Made by a program: the position numbers and the translations under genes | NCBI GenBank assembly: GCA_964569015.1 | Contig: CAZMSN010000006.1 | Coordinates: 16,095-80,094, forward strand | From: CAYQEC01 sp964569015 | GTDB taxonomy: Bacteria; Actinomycetota; Acidimicrobiia; Spongiisociales; UBA5794 | Reading direction: 5' to 3' | Length of the DNA: 64,000 nt | Shown here: one piece after another, positions 15,379-23,363 of the stretch | Position numbering within the stretch: position 1 is the stretch's first letter | Layout: the number at the start of each line of letters is the position of its first letter | The notes under the pieces: generated by a model | Database searches by the model: none | The model's input: only the letters and a program-made list of their open reading frames with translations | Told to the model about the DNA's origin: nothing

Positions 15379-16782
15379 ATGATCCCACCTCGGCTGGAGC
15401 CGCTCTTCGCCGCGGGTGCCCCTGCCCGCGAATTGGCGCAACGCTTCGCGGCCGTCGGGAAGGCGCTGTACCTGGTGGGCGGCAGTGTGCGGGACGCCCT
15501 GCTCGGCCGCGACATCGAGGATCTCGACTATGCGACCGATGCCCGGCCGGAGGAGATCAAGCAGATCGTGACCGGATGGGCCGACGCCCTCTACCTGCCG
15601 GGCGAGGAATTTGGTACCGTCGGCGCCGTGCATCGCGGCGCCGTGCACGAGATCACGACGTTTCGCAGCGACGTGTACCGGGAGGACAGCCGGAAGCCGA
15701 ACGTCGAGTATGCCGAGGATCTCGAGACCGACCTCTCCCGCCGAGACTTCACGGTCAACGCCCTCGCCATCAGGGTCCCCGGCGACGACACCTTCACTCC
15801 TGCGATGATCGACCCGTTCGGAGGGCTGGGAGACCTGGGGGCCCAGGTGCTCAGGACACCGCTCGAGCCGGAGGTCTCCTTCGGTGACGATCCCCTTCGG
15901 ATGCTGCGCCTCTACCGATTCGTGTCGACCTTGGGCTTTACGCCGGACGCCGCGGCGGTCGATTCGGTCGGAGCCATGTGCGGACGGCTTTCCATCGTGT
16001 CTGCCGAACGGATCCGGGGCGAGCTCGACAAGCTCATGGTTGGGGGGCACGTGGGCACTGCGCTGTGGGGGCTGGTGGAGAGCGGACTCGCCGAGGAGTT
16101 CCTCCCGGAGCTGCCGGCACTCGCCGTTACACAGGATCCCGTCCACCGGCACAAGGACGTCTTGGCGCACACGATCGCGGTCGTCGAGAACACGTCACCT
16201 GACCTCGATCTCCGTCTTGCTGCGTTGATGCACGACATTGGCAAGCCGGCGACGAGGCGCATCGAAGACGGTGTCGTCTCGTTCCATCATCACGAAGTCG
16301 TCGGGGCCCGCATGGCCCGCGATCGTATGCGAGCCCTGCGCTATCCGAAGCAGCGCATCGCCCTGGTTTCACAGCTCGTGTTCCTACACATGCGTCCCCA
16401 CACGTACAAGATGGGATGGACCGACTCGGCGGTGCGGCGTTATGTGCGCGATGCGGGTGAGCTGCTGCCCCTGCTGAACGAGCTGGTGCGCTGTGACGTC
16501 ACCACCCGTAATGAGAAGCGGGCCAGGGCGATCAACCGCCGCATCGACGAGCTGGAGGCCCGCATCGACGAACTGCGCCAGCAGGAGGAACTCGACGCCA
16601 TACGTCCTCCCCTCGACGGCCATCAGGTGATGGAGCATCTCGGCATCGAGCCTGGGCCGCTGGTTGGGGAGGTGATGAGGATGCTCTACGAGCACCGCAT
16701 CGAGGAAGGCCCATTTGACGAGGAGGAGGCGTATCGCCTCGTGGACGACTGGTGGACCGAACGCGAGGCCGGCCATCGGTGA
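15379..16782 (+). CDS. pcnA: CCA-adding tRNA nucleotidyltransferase / poly(A) polymerase with HD domain
   Basis: Class II nucleotidyltransferase that adds or repairs the tRNA CCA end (or adds poly(A)). The 467-residue product shows LVGGSVRDALLGRDIEDLDYATDA (metal-binding DxD), the RRDFTVNALAI motif, DDPLRMLRLYRF, and a C-terminal HD phosphohydrolase domain with HDVLAHT-like and ALMHDIGKPATR motifs. Rv3907c (pcnA) lies close to the same cluster in M. tuberculosis, so this is another synteny match. ATG 15379 follows a short gap after rnhA. Confidence 0.94.
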   Translation: MIPPRLEPLFAAGAPARELAQRFAAVGKALYLVGGSVRDALLGRDIEDLDYATDARPEEIKQIVTGWADALYLPGEEFGTVGAVHRGAVHEITTFRSDVYREDSRKPNVEYAEDLETDLSRRDFTVNALAIRVPGDDTFTPAMIDPFGGLGDLGAQVLRTPLEPEVSFGDDPLRMLRLYRFVSTLGFTPDAAAVDSVGAMCGRLSIVSAERIRGELDKLMVGGHVGTALWGLVESGLAEEFLPELPALAVTQDPVHRHKDVLAHTIAVVENTSPDLDLRLAALMHDIGKPATRRIEDGVVSFHHHEVVGARMARDRMRALRYPKQRIALVSQLVFLHMRPHTYKMGWTDSAVRRYVRDAGELLPLLNELVRCDVTTRNEKRARAINRRIDELEARIDELRQQEELDAIRPPLDGHQVMEHLGIEPGPLVGEVMRMLYEHRIEEGPFDEEEAYRLVDDWWTEREAGHR

Positions 16783-16791
16783 TGGCGGCCG

Positions 16792-17583
16792 CTACTTCTT
16801 CTTGTCGTCAGGATGCCGTGGCGTGGCGCCCCAATCGGTCATTGCTATGCCACCGAGCGCCCCCAGGCCGATCGCGCCGATGAACGAGAGCAAGAACCCG
16901 ATGCGGAGGCCGGCCTCGTTGGCGTAGGCGTAGATGACGAGGAGCGAGAAACTCGAGGAGGCCACGATCATGGGTACTCCGGTGGGGCGCATGTGGCTTC
17001 GGAAGGAGAGGTACACCCCCACTGCTGCCGCTACGGCCGCCACCGCCGCAAGGAGTCGGGCGAGTGGGAAGCTGGTGTCACCGATGAGATGGAATGGCCC
17101 CCATCCCAAGAGGGCGCCGAGAGCCAGCAGCGCCGCGGAACCGACGAGGGGCCAGACGAACACCTGCTGCAGGGTGGTGTCATCGCGGTAGCCGACAGCC
17201 GAGCGCTGGCGGAGCTTGGTGAAGCGGCTCGACAGTGAATCCGCCGTAGGAAAGGGGACCCGCCCGCCGCGGCGGCCGGCCGCAGGGCGTGCTCGCTGAG
17301 GGCCCGATTCGGTACCGCCGTCGCGGCGTGGATCGAATGGCTCGATGCCGACCGCTTCGGCGAATCCCGCAGGGTCGGTGATGGCCAGGATCAGGTCCTC
17401 TCCGTCGGCGCGGAGTCGAAAACCTTCGGAGGAGACGCTGATGTCGATCTCTCGCCTAGCCCAGTCGCCGATCTGGGACGAGCCGGCATTCAGGACGAGG
17501 CGGTCATTGTCGACCAGCACGTCGGCGACGACGGAAGTTGCGGGGTCGCTGGCGAGCCGAAGGCTCCCGGTGAACTCGGGCAT
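16792..17583 (-). CDS. Membrane protein of unknown function with N-terminal beta-rich domain
   Basis: The 263-residue product has an N-terminal soluble part (residues 1-120) with alternating strands and a Trp (SQIGDWARREIDISVSSEGFRL) that recalls PH-like folds, a basic linker, and four hydrophobic helices between about 150 and 245. It ends in DDKKK. I do not recognise the family. ATG 17583 is used; upstream in-frame sequence is compositionally poor. It converges with pcnA, leaving 9 bp between the stops. Confidence 0.75.
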   Translation of the reverse strand: MPEFTGSLRLASDPATSVVADVLVDNDRLVLNAGSSQIGDWARREIDISVSSEGFRLRADGEDLILAITDPAGFAEAVGIEPFDPRRDGGTESGPQRARPAAGRRGGRVPFPTADSLSSRFTKLRQRSAVGYRDDTTLQQVFVWPLVGSAALLALGALLGWGPFHLIGDTSFPLARLLAAVAAVAAAVGVYLSFRSHMRPTGVPMIVASSSFSLLVIYAYANEAGLRIGFLLSFIGAIGLGALGGIAMTDWGATPRHPDDKKK

Positions 17584-17830
17584 GGCAGTCCCCTCAGTTC
17601 GGCTGACAATGCATCGGGTGGTCTGGGGCACGGCTTGAGACCGACCTTGCTGTCGCCAGGACTCAGGAAGGCCTCGACCCGCGACACCCTTCGAGGACAC
17701 TCTGCCTCACTGTGGCGCTCAATGCCAATCGGCTTTTCAGGGGCGCCGTGGTCCCGGAATGGTCGGTGGGCTCTCCGCGACAGCCATGCCGGTCCGGAGT
17801 CCCGATGAAGTGGACGGCGACGCCGCGCGG

Positions 17831-18301
17831 TCAGCGGACCGCGATCTCCAGCAGGGAGACATCCGCGTCCAGGAGCTCGAGCTCGTAGGTGCCGGGCTCG
17901 TCGGCGAGGAACTCGATGACGGCGGCCGTATCGAGGCCGACGGCGGCTTTCACGTTGTAGCCGTGGAGGTAGACGTCGTCATCGACGTCGGAGGTCACGA
18001 GCAGCGTCACCCTGGTGCCCACAGCGACCTCGGGTCGCGTCGGGCCGTCCACGGCGCCGTCGGCGTAGGCGATGTCGAACATGATCGGGTCCGGGGCGAG
18101 AGTCGTCGTCGTGGTGCTGCTGGTGCTGCTGGTGCTGCTGGTGCTGCTGGTGCTGCTGGTGCTGCTGGTGCTGGATGTCGTCGTTGAGGGGATGGTGGTG
18201 GTGGTGGGCAAGGTCGTTTCTGTCGCGGGATCACTCCCATTACAGGCGGCGAGCAGGAAGGCTGCGGAGAGCACGGCCAGGGGAAAGAATCGTTTCGACA
18301 T
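17831..18301 (-). CDS. Lipoprotein with Ser/Thr repeat linker and cupredoxin-like domain
   Basis: The 156-residue product begins with a lipoprotein signal (MSKRFFPLAVLSAAFLLAAC, Cys20), followed by a Thr/Ser linker (residues about 25-70, mostly SST triplets) and a C-terminal beta-rich domain (about 72-156). That domain resembles the cupredoxin_1/plastocyanin-like family (RPEVAVGTRVTLLVTS, VYLHGY, EPGTYELEL), but I see no clear Cys/His/Met copper set, so it may not bind copper. It lies alone, divergent from argC. Confidence 0.78.
   Translation of the reverse strand: MSKRFFPLAVLSAAFLLAACNGSDPATETTLPTTTTIPSTTTSSTSSTSSTSSTSSTSSTSSTTTTTLAPDPIMFDIAYADGAVDGPTRPEVAVGTRVTLLVTSDVDDDVYLHGYNVKAAVGLDTAAVIEFLADEPGTYELELLDADVSLLEIAVR
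18112..18174 (-). repeat. 9-bp tandem repeat encoding the SST linker
   Basis: About seven uninterrupted copies of a 9-nt unit (plus-strand GTGCTGCTG) encode Ser-Ser-Thr triplets in the lipoprotein linker. Such an array is prone to slippage in steps of three codons and keeps the frame. Confidence 0.9.
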
Positions 18302-18377
18302 CTCGGCGCGAGCCTACCTGGTTCCGGGAGAACCAACCGACACCGAGAACGGCTGGTCGAGAAGGGTCGGAGGCGAA

Positions 18378-18405
18378 TTGACTTCCATACACATATACGT
18401 ATAAT
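18378..18405 (+). promoter_or_regulatory. Strong promoter of the arg cluster with overlapping palindrome
   Basis: TTGACT (18378-18383), a 16-bp spacer and a perfect TATAAT (18400-18405) lie 30 bp upstream of the argC GTG. A 10-bp perfect palindrome, TATACGTATA (18394-18403), overlaps the -10. AT-rich dyads covering the promoter are typical of ArgR operators and argR is the fourth gene of this cluster, so this is a candidate autoregulatory site; it is not a clean match to a published ARG box. Confidence 0.7.
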
Positions 18406-18434
18406 CGCTCTCCTTCGTTCCTCGGGAGCAACGC

Positions 18435-19466
18435 GTGGCATACCGTATCGGCATCTTTGGTGCATCCGGCTACGCCGGTGGTGAGCTCGTTCGTGTCGTC
18501 GACGCCCATCCCGGCATGGATCTCGTCTACCTGGGCGCCCATAGCAGAGCCGGGTCGCTGCTTGGTGAGATCCATCCCCACCTGAGTGGCGGGGAACGCA
18601 GCGTCGGTTCCCTCGATCCGGACGCCGCCGGGAGCCTCGACCTCGTGTTCCTGGCTCTGCCACACGGCGCCTCGGCCGAGCCCGCGATGGCCTTGCTGGA
18701 ACGGGGTGTCCGTGTGGCCGACCTCGGCAGCGACTTCCGGCTCGACTCGCCCGGCCGCTATGAGGAGGCCTACGGTGGAACGCACCCGTATCCAGAGCAG
18801 CTCGGGATGTGGCCCTACGGGATTCCCGAGCTGTATCGTTCCGCGATCGCAGGATCGGATCGTGTCGCCGTGCCGGGCTGCTATCCGACGTCGGCGATCC
18901 TGGCCCTGGCGCCGCTGGCGGAGGCGGGCCTCATCGCCTCATCGGGGATCATCGTCGACGCCAAGTCGGGCGTGTCGGGGGCCGGTCGGGGCGTGAAGGC
19001 CGCCTTGATGTTCGGCGCGGTGGACGAAGGCGTGGTCGCCTACAACGTGCTCACCCACCGTCACCGTCCCGAGATCGAGCAGGTACTGGGAGCGGTCGCC
19101 GGGGGCCCGGTCGAGGTCGTCTTCACGCCGCACCTGGTCCCGATGCAACGGGGCATCCTCTCCACCTGCTACGCACCGGCCGCTGTCGGGGCGGACCAGG
19201 TCTCGGTGCGCAATGCTCTCGAGGCCGCCTACGCCGATAGCCCACTGGTGACGGTCGGCGACGGGCCGCCCACCACCCGCTGGGTCGTGGGGTCCGGCCG
19301 CTGCATGCTCTCGTCCCACGTCGACGAGCGCACCGGTACCGTGATCGTCCTGTCGGCGATCGACAACCTGCTGAAGGGCGCCGCGAGCCAGGCGGTCCAG
19401 TGCGCCAACCTGATGCTGGGCCTGGGCGAGACCGACGGGCTCCCCACGGAAGGGTGGATGCCGTGA
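18435..19466 (+). CDS. argC: N-acetyl-gamma-glutamyl-phosphate reductase
   Basis: ArgC reduces N-acetylglutamyl phosphate to the semialdehyde, step 3 of arginine synthesis. The 343-residue product has the NADP-binding GIFGASGYAGGELVRV, the catalytic Cys motif VAVPGCYPTSAILAL and DAKSGVSGAGR, and HRHRPEIEQ (active-site His). It starts at GTG 18435, 30 bp after a strong promoter, and its stop overlaps the argJ start (GTGA). It heads the argC-J-B-R-G-H cluster. Confidence 0.97.
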   Translation: MAYRIGIFGASGYAGGELVRVVDAHPGMDLVYLGAHSRAGSLLGEIHPHLSGGERSVGSLDPDAAGSLDLVFLALPHGASAEPAMALLERGVRVADLGSDFRLDSPGRYEEAYGGTHPYPEQLGMWPYGIPELYRSAIAGSDRVAVPGCYPTSAILALAPLAEAGLIASSGIIVDAKSGVSGAGRGVKAALMFGAVDEGVVAYNVLTHRHRPEIEQVLGAVAGGPVEVVFTPHLVPMQRGILSTCYAPAAVGADQVSVRNALEAAYADSPLVTVGDGPPTTRWVVGSGRCMLSSHVDERTGTVIVLSAIDNLLKGAASQAVQCANLMLGLGETDGLPTEGWMP

Positions 19467-20629
19467 GCGTGACGGGCCCCCGGGGATTTCGGGCCGCCGG
19501 GGTTCCCTGTGGCATCAAGAAGGGCGGCGCTCTCGATCTTGGTCTCGTTGCCGCCGGGGAGTCGGTGCCCGCGGCCGCGGTGTTCACCGTCAACCGGGCG
19601 GCGGCGGCACCGGTGCGGCTGAGCAGAGAGCATCTCGCCGCGAGACGCGGTGTCCGAGCCGTGCTCCTCAATTCGGGGTGCGCCAACGCCGGCACCGGAG
19701 CGGCCGGGGCTGCTGCCGCTCGAGCGTCGGCCGCAGCCGTGGCGAGTCATCTGGACGCCGTGGCGAAGGAAGTCCTCGTGGCTTCGACCGGCACGATCGG
19801 GCCGCAGCTCCCCATCGATCTCGTTCTCGAAGGCATCAGCCGCGCCGTCTCGGAGCTGTCGGACACCGCCGCCGACGGTCGAGACGCCGCCGAGGCCATC
19901 ATGACGACGGATACCGTGCCCAAGGAATCCTTGGTGACGGCGCCTGAGGGGTACCGCGTCGGCGGGATGGCGAAAGGTGCCGGGATGGTGCGACCCGACA
20001 TGGCGACGATGCTCGCCCTGCTCACGACCGACGCGGTGACAACGGCGCCGGATCTCGATCGCGCCTTGCGTGCCGCCGTCGACGAATCGTTCCATTCGCT
20101 CAACATCGACGGCTGTTCTTCCACCAACGACACCGTGATCGTGCTGGCATCGGGGGCATCGGGGGTGACACCGTCCCGCGATGGCCTCACCGAGTCGCTG
20201 ACGGCGGTTGCGGCCGACCTGGCGAGACAGCTCGCCGCCGACGCCGAGGGTGCCGGGAGGGTGGTCACCATCGAGGTCTTGGGCGCCGCCGACGCGGACA
20301 CGGCACGGCACGCCGGCCGCGCCATGGCCGACTCTGGGCTGGTGCGCTCCTCCTTCTTCGGAGGTGACCCGAACTGGGGACGGCTGCTCGGCGCACTCGG
20401 GGCTTCCGGCATCGGCTTCGACCCCGACAAGATGTCCGTGGCATACGAGGGCATCGTCGTCGCCGCCGGGGGCGTGGCCGTGCCCCACGACCCGGTGGCG
20501 GTGCTCAATCGCCTGGCGGAGGGGGACTTCACGGTGATGGTGTCGATCGGTGACGGGCCGGGCGCCGCCCGGGTGCTGACGACGGACCTCACTCCGGAAT
20601 ACGTCCGATTCAACGGGGAGCGCTCCTGA
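19463..20629 (+). CDS. argJ: Bifunctional ornithine acetyltransferase / N-acetylglutamate synthase
   Basis: ArgJ recycles the acetyl group from N-acetylornithine to glutamate and may also use acetyl-CoA. The 388-residue product contains GIKKGGALDLGLV, LNSGCANAGTG and the autoproteolysis site GMAKGAGMVRPDMATMLA, where cleavage before Thr gives alpha and beta chains. GTG 19463 overlaps the argC stop. The argB ATG overlaps its stop. With argJ present the acetyl cycle is closed, so a separate argE is not needed. Confidence 0.96.
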   Translation: MSVTGPRGFRAAGVPCGIKKGGALDLGLVAAGESVPAAAVFTVNRAAAAPVRLSREHLAARRGVRAVLLNSGCANAGTGAAGAAAARASAAAVASHLDAVAKEVLVASTGTIGPQLPIDLVLEGISRAVSELSDTAADGRDAAEAIMTTDTVPKESLVTAPEGYRVGGMAKGAGMVRPDMATMLALLTTDAVTTAPDLDRALRAAVDESFHSLNIDGCSSTNDTVIVLASGASGVTPSRDGLTESLTAVAADLARQLAADAEGAGRVVTIEVLGAADADTARHAGRAMADSGLVRSSFFGGDPNWGRLLGALGASGIGFDPDKMSVAYEGIVVAAGGVAVPHDPVAVLNRLAEGDFTVMVSIGDGPGAARVLTTDLTPEYVRFNGERS

Positions 20630-21534
20630 TGGCCATGGGACACGGAACACCACATGCTGCGAAGCCGAGGATCGCCAAGACGATGGGAAAGGCGCGAATC
20701 TTCTCGGAAGCGATGCCGTTCATCAAGGCGTTTCGCGACACGACGGTGGTGATCAAGTACGGCGGGTCGGCGATGGTCGACCAAGACCTGCGTAGCACCT
20801 TCGCCGACGACGTTGCCATGCTGCACTATGTGGGCATCAGGCCGGTGATTGTGCACGGGGGCGGGCCGCACATCTCACGGGCGATGGGCCAGAGGGGGAT
20901 CGAGCCACAGTGGGTGGATGGTCTGCGCATCACCGACGCCGAGACGATCCGGGTGGTGCAGAGCACGCTGGCCGGTGAGATCAATCCCGACATCGTGCGG
21001 CTGGTGAACGCCCACGGCGCGGTGGCGACCGGCGTCAACGGACTCGATGCCAACCTGTTCATTGCCTGTCCCAAGGATGAGAGGCTCGGCTTCGTCGGCG
21101 AGATCACCTCGGTCAATCCAGGCCTGATCATCAGCCTGCAGGAGCAGGGCTACGTTCCGGTGGTGGCGCCACTGGCCCGGGGCGAGGACGGGCAGGTCTA
21201 CAACCTCAACGCCGACACCGCGGCCGGAGCCCTCGCCGGCGCGCTCGGTGCCGCCAAGCTCGTCTACCTCACCGACGTCGAGGGGCTCTACCGCGACCTC
21301 GGCGACGAGAGCTCGCTCATCGCTCGCATCGTCGTTCCCGATCTCGAGAAGCTGATCGCCTCGGGCTCGGTGTCCTCGGGGATGCTTCCCAAGCTCGCGT
21401 CGTGCATGGGGGCGGCGCGGGGAGGCGTCGCTCGGTGTCACATCCTCGATGGCCGCATGCAGCATGCCTTGCTGCTGGAGATCTTCACGCCCGAGGGAAT
21501 CGGGACCATGATCACCATGGAGCCCGTGCCGTGA
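20629..21534 (+). CDS. argB: Acetylglutamate kinase
   Basis: ArgB phosphorylates N-acetylglutamate, usually the feedback-controlled step. The 301-residue product has VVIKYGGSAMVD, the GGGP loop IVHGGGPHISRAM, VNGLDANLFIA and the C-terminal SGSVSSGMLPKLASC followed by HILDGRMQHALLLEIFT. The N-terminal helix (residues 1-30, KARIFSEAMPFI) fits the arginine-sensitive hexameric type. It overlaps argJ by one base and argR by four. Confidence 0.97.
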   Translation: MAMGHGTPHAAKPRIAKTMGKARIFSEAMPFIKAFRDTTVVIKYGGSAMVDQDLRSTFADDVAMLHYVGIRPVIVHGGGPHISRAMGQRGIEPQWVDGLRITDAETIRVVQSTLAGEINPDIVRLVNAHGAVATGVNGLDANLFIACPKDERLGFVGEITSVNPGLIISLQEQGYVPVVAPLARGEDGQVYNLNADTAAGALAGALGAAKLVYLTDVEGLYRDLGDESSLIARIVVPDLEKLIASGSVSSGMLPKLASCMGAARGGVARCHILDGRMQHALLLEIFTPEGIGTMITMEPVP

Positions 21535-22001
21535 GCCCGCTCACTGCCACCCGGAGGCGTCTGCTGCGCCGATTCCTCGCCGAGAGGATGGTGACCAGCC
21601 AGCGACAGCTCGTTGCGATGCTGGCAAAGGAGGGCCATCCCGTGACGCAGGCCACGGTGTCGCGTGACCTCGACGTGATCGGGGCCGTCAAAGTGCCCGG
21701 GAGGGATGCCGGGCCTCACTATGAGATTCCGACTGACCCTGCCGTTGTGACGGAGGCCGAGCGCACCCTGAGCCGGTCGCTCTCCGAGTTCGTCGAGTCG
21801 ATCAGCGTTTCGCTGAACACGGTGGTCGTGCACACGCCGCCGGGGGCGGCGCACCTGGTTGCAGGCTCGATCGATCGCGCCGAGGTCGAGGGGGTCCTCG
21901 GGACTGTGGCCGGCGACGACACCTTGGTGGTGGTGGCGGACGAGGGCATCGGCGGGGCGGCGCTGGCGGAAGAGCTCGAACGAATAGGAGCCGGAGGATG
22001 A
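21531..22001 (+). CDS. argR: Arginine repressor
   Basis: ArgR is the hexameric arginine-responsive regulator. The 156-residue product has an N-terminal winged helix (RRLLRRFLAERMVTSQRQLV, then HPVTQATVSRDLDVIGAVK) and a C-terminal oligomerisation/arginine-binding domain with a GTVAGDDTLVVV strand, where the Asp pair contacts arginine. GTG 21531 overlaps the argB stop. It lies inside the cluster it probably controls, between argB and argG. Confidence 0.95.
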   Translation: MSPLTATRRRLLRRFLAERMVTSQRQLVAMLAKEGHPVTQATVSRDLDVIGAVKVPGRDAGPHYEIPTDPAVVTEAERTLSRSLSEFVESISVSLNTVVVHTPPGAAHLVAGSIDRAEVEGVLGTVAGDDTLVVVADEGIGGAALAEELERIGAGG

Positions 22002-23212
22002 GTGACATTCACAAGGTCGTGCTGGCGTACAGCGGCGGCCTCGACACCTCGGTGATCCTCAAATGGATCATGGAGGAGTATGGGGCCGAGGTGGTCGCCT
22101 ACACCGCCGACGTGGGCCAGGGCGACGAGGTCGAGGAAGCTCGCGTCAAGGCGCTCGCCACCGGCGCCGTCGAAGCCATCGCCGAGGATCTGCGTGCGGA
22201 GTTCGTGCGGGATTTCGTCTTTCCCGCAGTGCGCTCCAACGCCATCTACGAGGGCTACTACCTGCTGGGGACCTCGCTGGCTCGGCCCGTCATCGGCAAG
22301 GGACTGGTACGTGCCGCCGAGGCGACCGGCGCCGACGCCATCGCCCACGGAGCCACCGGCAAGGGCAACGACCAGGTCCGTTTCGAATTGGCGGCCTATG
22401 GCCTCAAGCCGGACATCAAGGTGATTGCCCCGTGGCGGGAATGGGATCTCAGAGGCCGTAGTGACCTCATGGCCTACGCCGAGAGGCACGGGATCCCGAT
22501 CCCGGTGACGGCGGCCAAGCCCTACTCGACCGACGCCAACCTGCTGCACATCTCCTACGAGGGTGGGATTCTCGAGGACCCGTGGGCGGCACCCCCGGCG
22601 GACATGTTCGCCATGACGGTGAACCCGGAGGATGCCCCCGACGAGCCGGAGATAGTCACTGTGGGCTTCCACGAAGGGTCGCCCGTGACGGTGAATGGCG
22701 ACGAGCTGGCGCCGGTCGAGCTGCTGTCGACGCTGAACACACTGGGAGGTCGCCACGGAGTGGGACGGGTCGACATCGTGGAGAACCGATTCGTCGGCAT
22801 GAAGAGCCGCGGCGTGTACGAGACCCCCGGGGGCACGATCCTCTACCACGCGCACCGGGCGGTGGAGTCCCTCACGCTCGACAGGGAGGTCGCCCATCTG
22901 AGGGACGAGCTGGTGTCGCGCTACGCCGAGATGGTGTACAACGGCTTCTGGTTCTCTCCGGAGCGGGAGGCGCTGCAGGCGTTCATGGACGACGTGCAGA
23001 AACGGGTCAACGGCGAGGCGCGACTCAAGCTCTACAAGGGTCAGGCGATCGTCGAGGGCCGGCGCTCCGACAGCGACGCCCTCTATGACGAGGCCGTTGC
23101 CACCTTCGAGGCGGACGACGTCTACAACCAGAACGATGCGACCGGCTTCATCCGCCTCCAGTCTCTCAGGCTGCGCACCTTCGCCGAGAAGCGGATGGGT
23201 GAGGGCGAATGA
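21998..23212 (+). CDS. argG: Argininosuccinate synthase
   Basis: ArgG joins citrulline and aspartate with ATP. The 404-residue product has the PP-loop LAYSGGLDTSVILKWI, the HGATGKGNDQVRFE motif and ENRFVGMKSRGVYETPGG. ATG 21998 overlaps the argR stop (ATGA). The gap to argH contains the two copies of a 33-bp hairpin repeat. Confidence 0.97.
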   Translation: MSDIHKVVLAYSGGLDTSVILKWIMEEYGAEVVAYTADVGQGDEVEEARVKALATGAVEAIAEDLRAEFVRDFVFPAVRSNAIYEGYYLLGTSLARPVIGKGLVRAAEATGADAIAHGATGKGNDQVRFELAAYGLKPDIKVIAPWREWDLRGRSDLMAYAERHGIPIPVTAAKPYSTDANLLHISYEGGILEDPWAAPPADMFAMTVNPEDAPDEPEIVTVGFHEGSPVTVNGDELAPVELLSTLNTLGGRHGVGRVDIVENRFVGMKSRGVYETPGGTILYHAHRAVESLTLDREVAHLRDELVSRYAEMVYNGFWFSPEREALQAFMDDVQKRVNGEARLKLYKGQAIVEGRRSDSDALYDEAVATFEADDVYNQNDATGFIRLQSLRLRTFAEKRMGEGE

Positions 23213-23234
23213 ACCAGCCACTCGACTGCGAACC

Positions 23235-23345
23235 GTGGGCTGTGGATCCCGCCCCCACCTGCTCCCAACCCAGGGTTGGGGTGTACGGTTTTCGTGAATA
23301 CCAACCCAGGGTTGGGGTGTACGGTTTTCGTGATTGCCAGCCCAC
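23235..23345. repeat. Pair of 33-bp direct repeats with hairpin core between argG and argH
   Basis: Two identical 33-bp units lie at 23265-23297 and 23301-23333 (period 36). Each holds the inverted repeat CCAACCCAGGGTTGG (7-bp arms, one central base) followed by GGTGTACGGTTTTCGTGA. The pair is bracketed by an 8-bp inverted repeat, GTGGGCTG (23235-23242) and CAGCCCAC (23338-23345). It could be a short interspersed repeat, a protein-binding array or an RNA element that adjusts argH expression. Two copies with a 3-bp spacer do not make a CRISPR. Confidence 0.85.
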
Positions 23346-23363
23346 AGTTCAGGAGGCGGCACC

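Noticed and set aside
23265..23333. CRISPR array at the argG-argH repeats
   Set aside because: Only two units with a 3-bp spacer and no cas genes.
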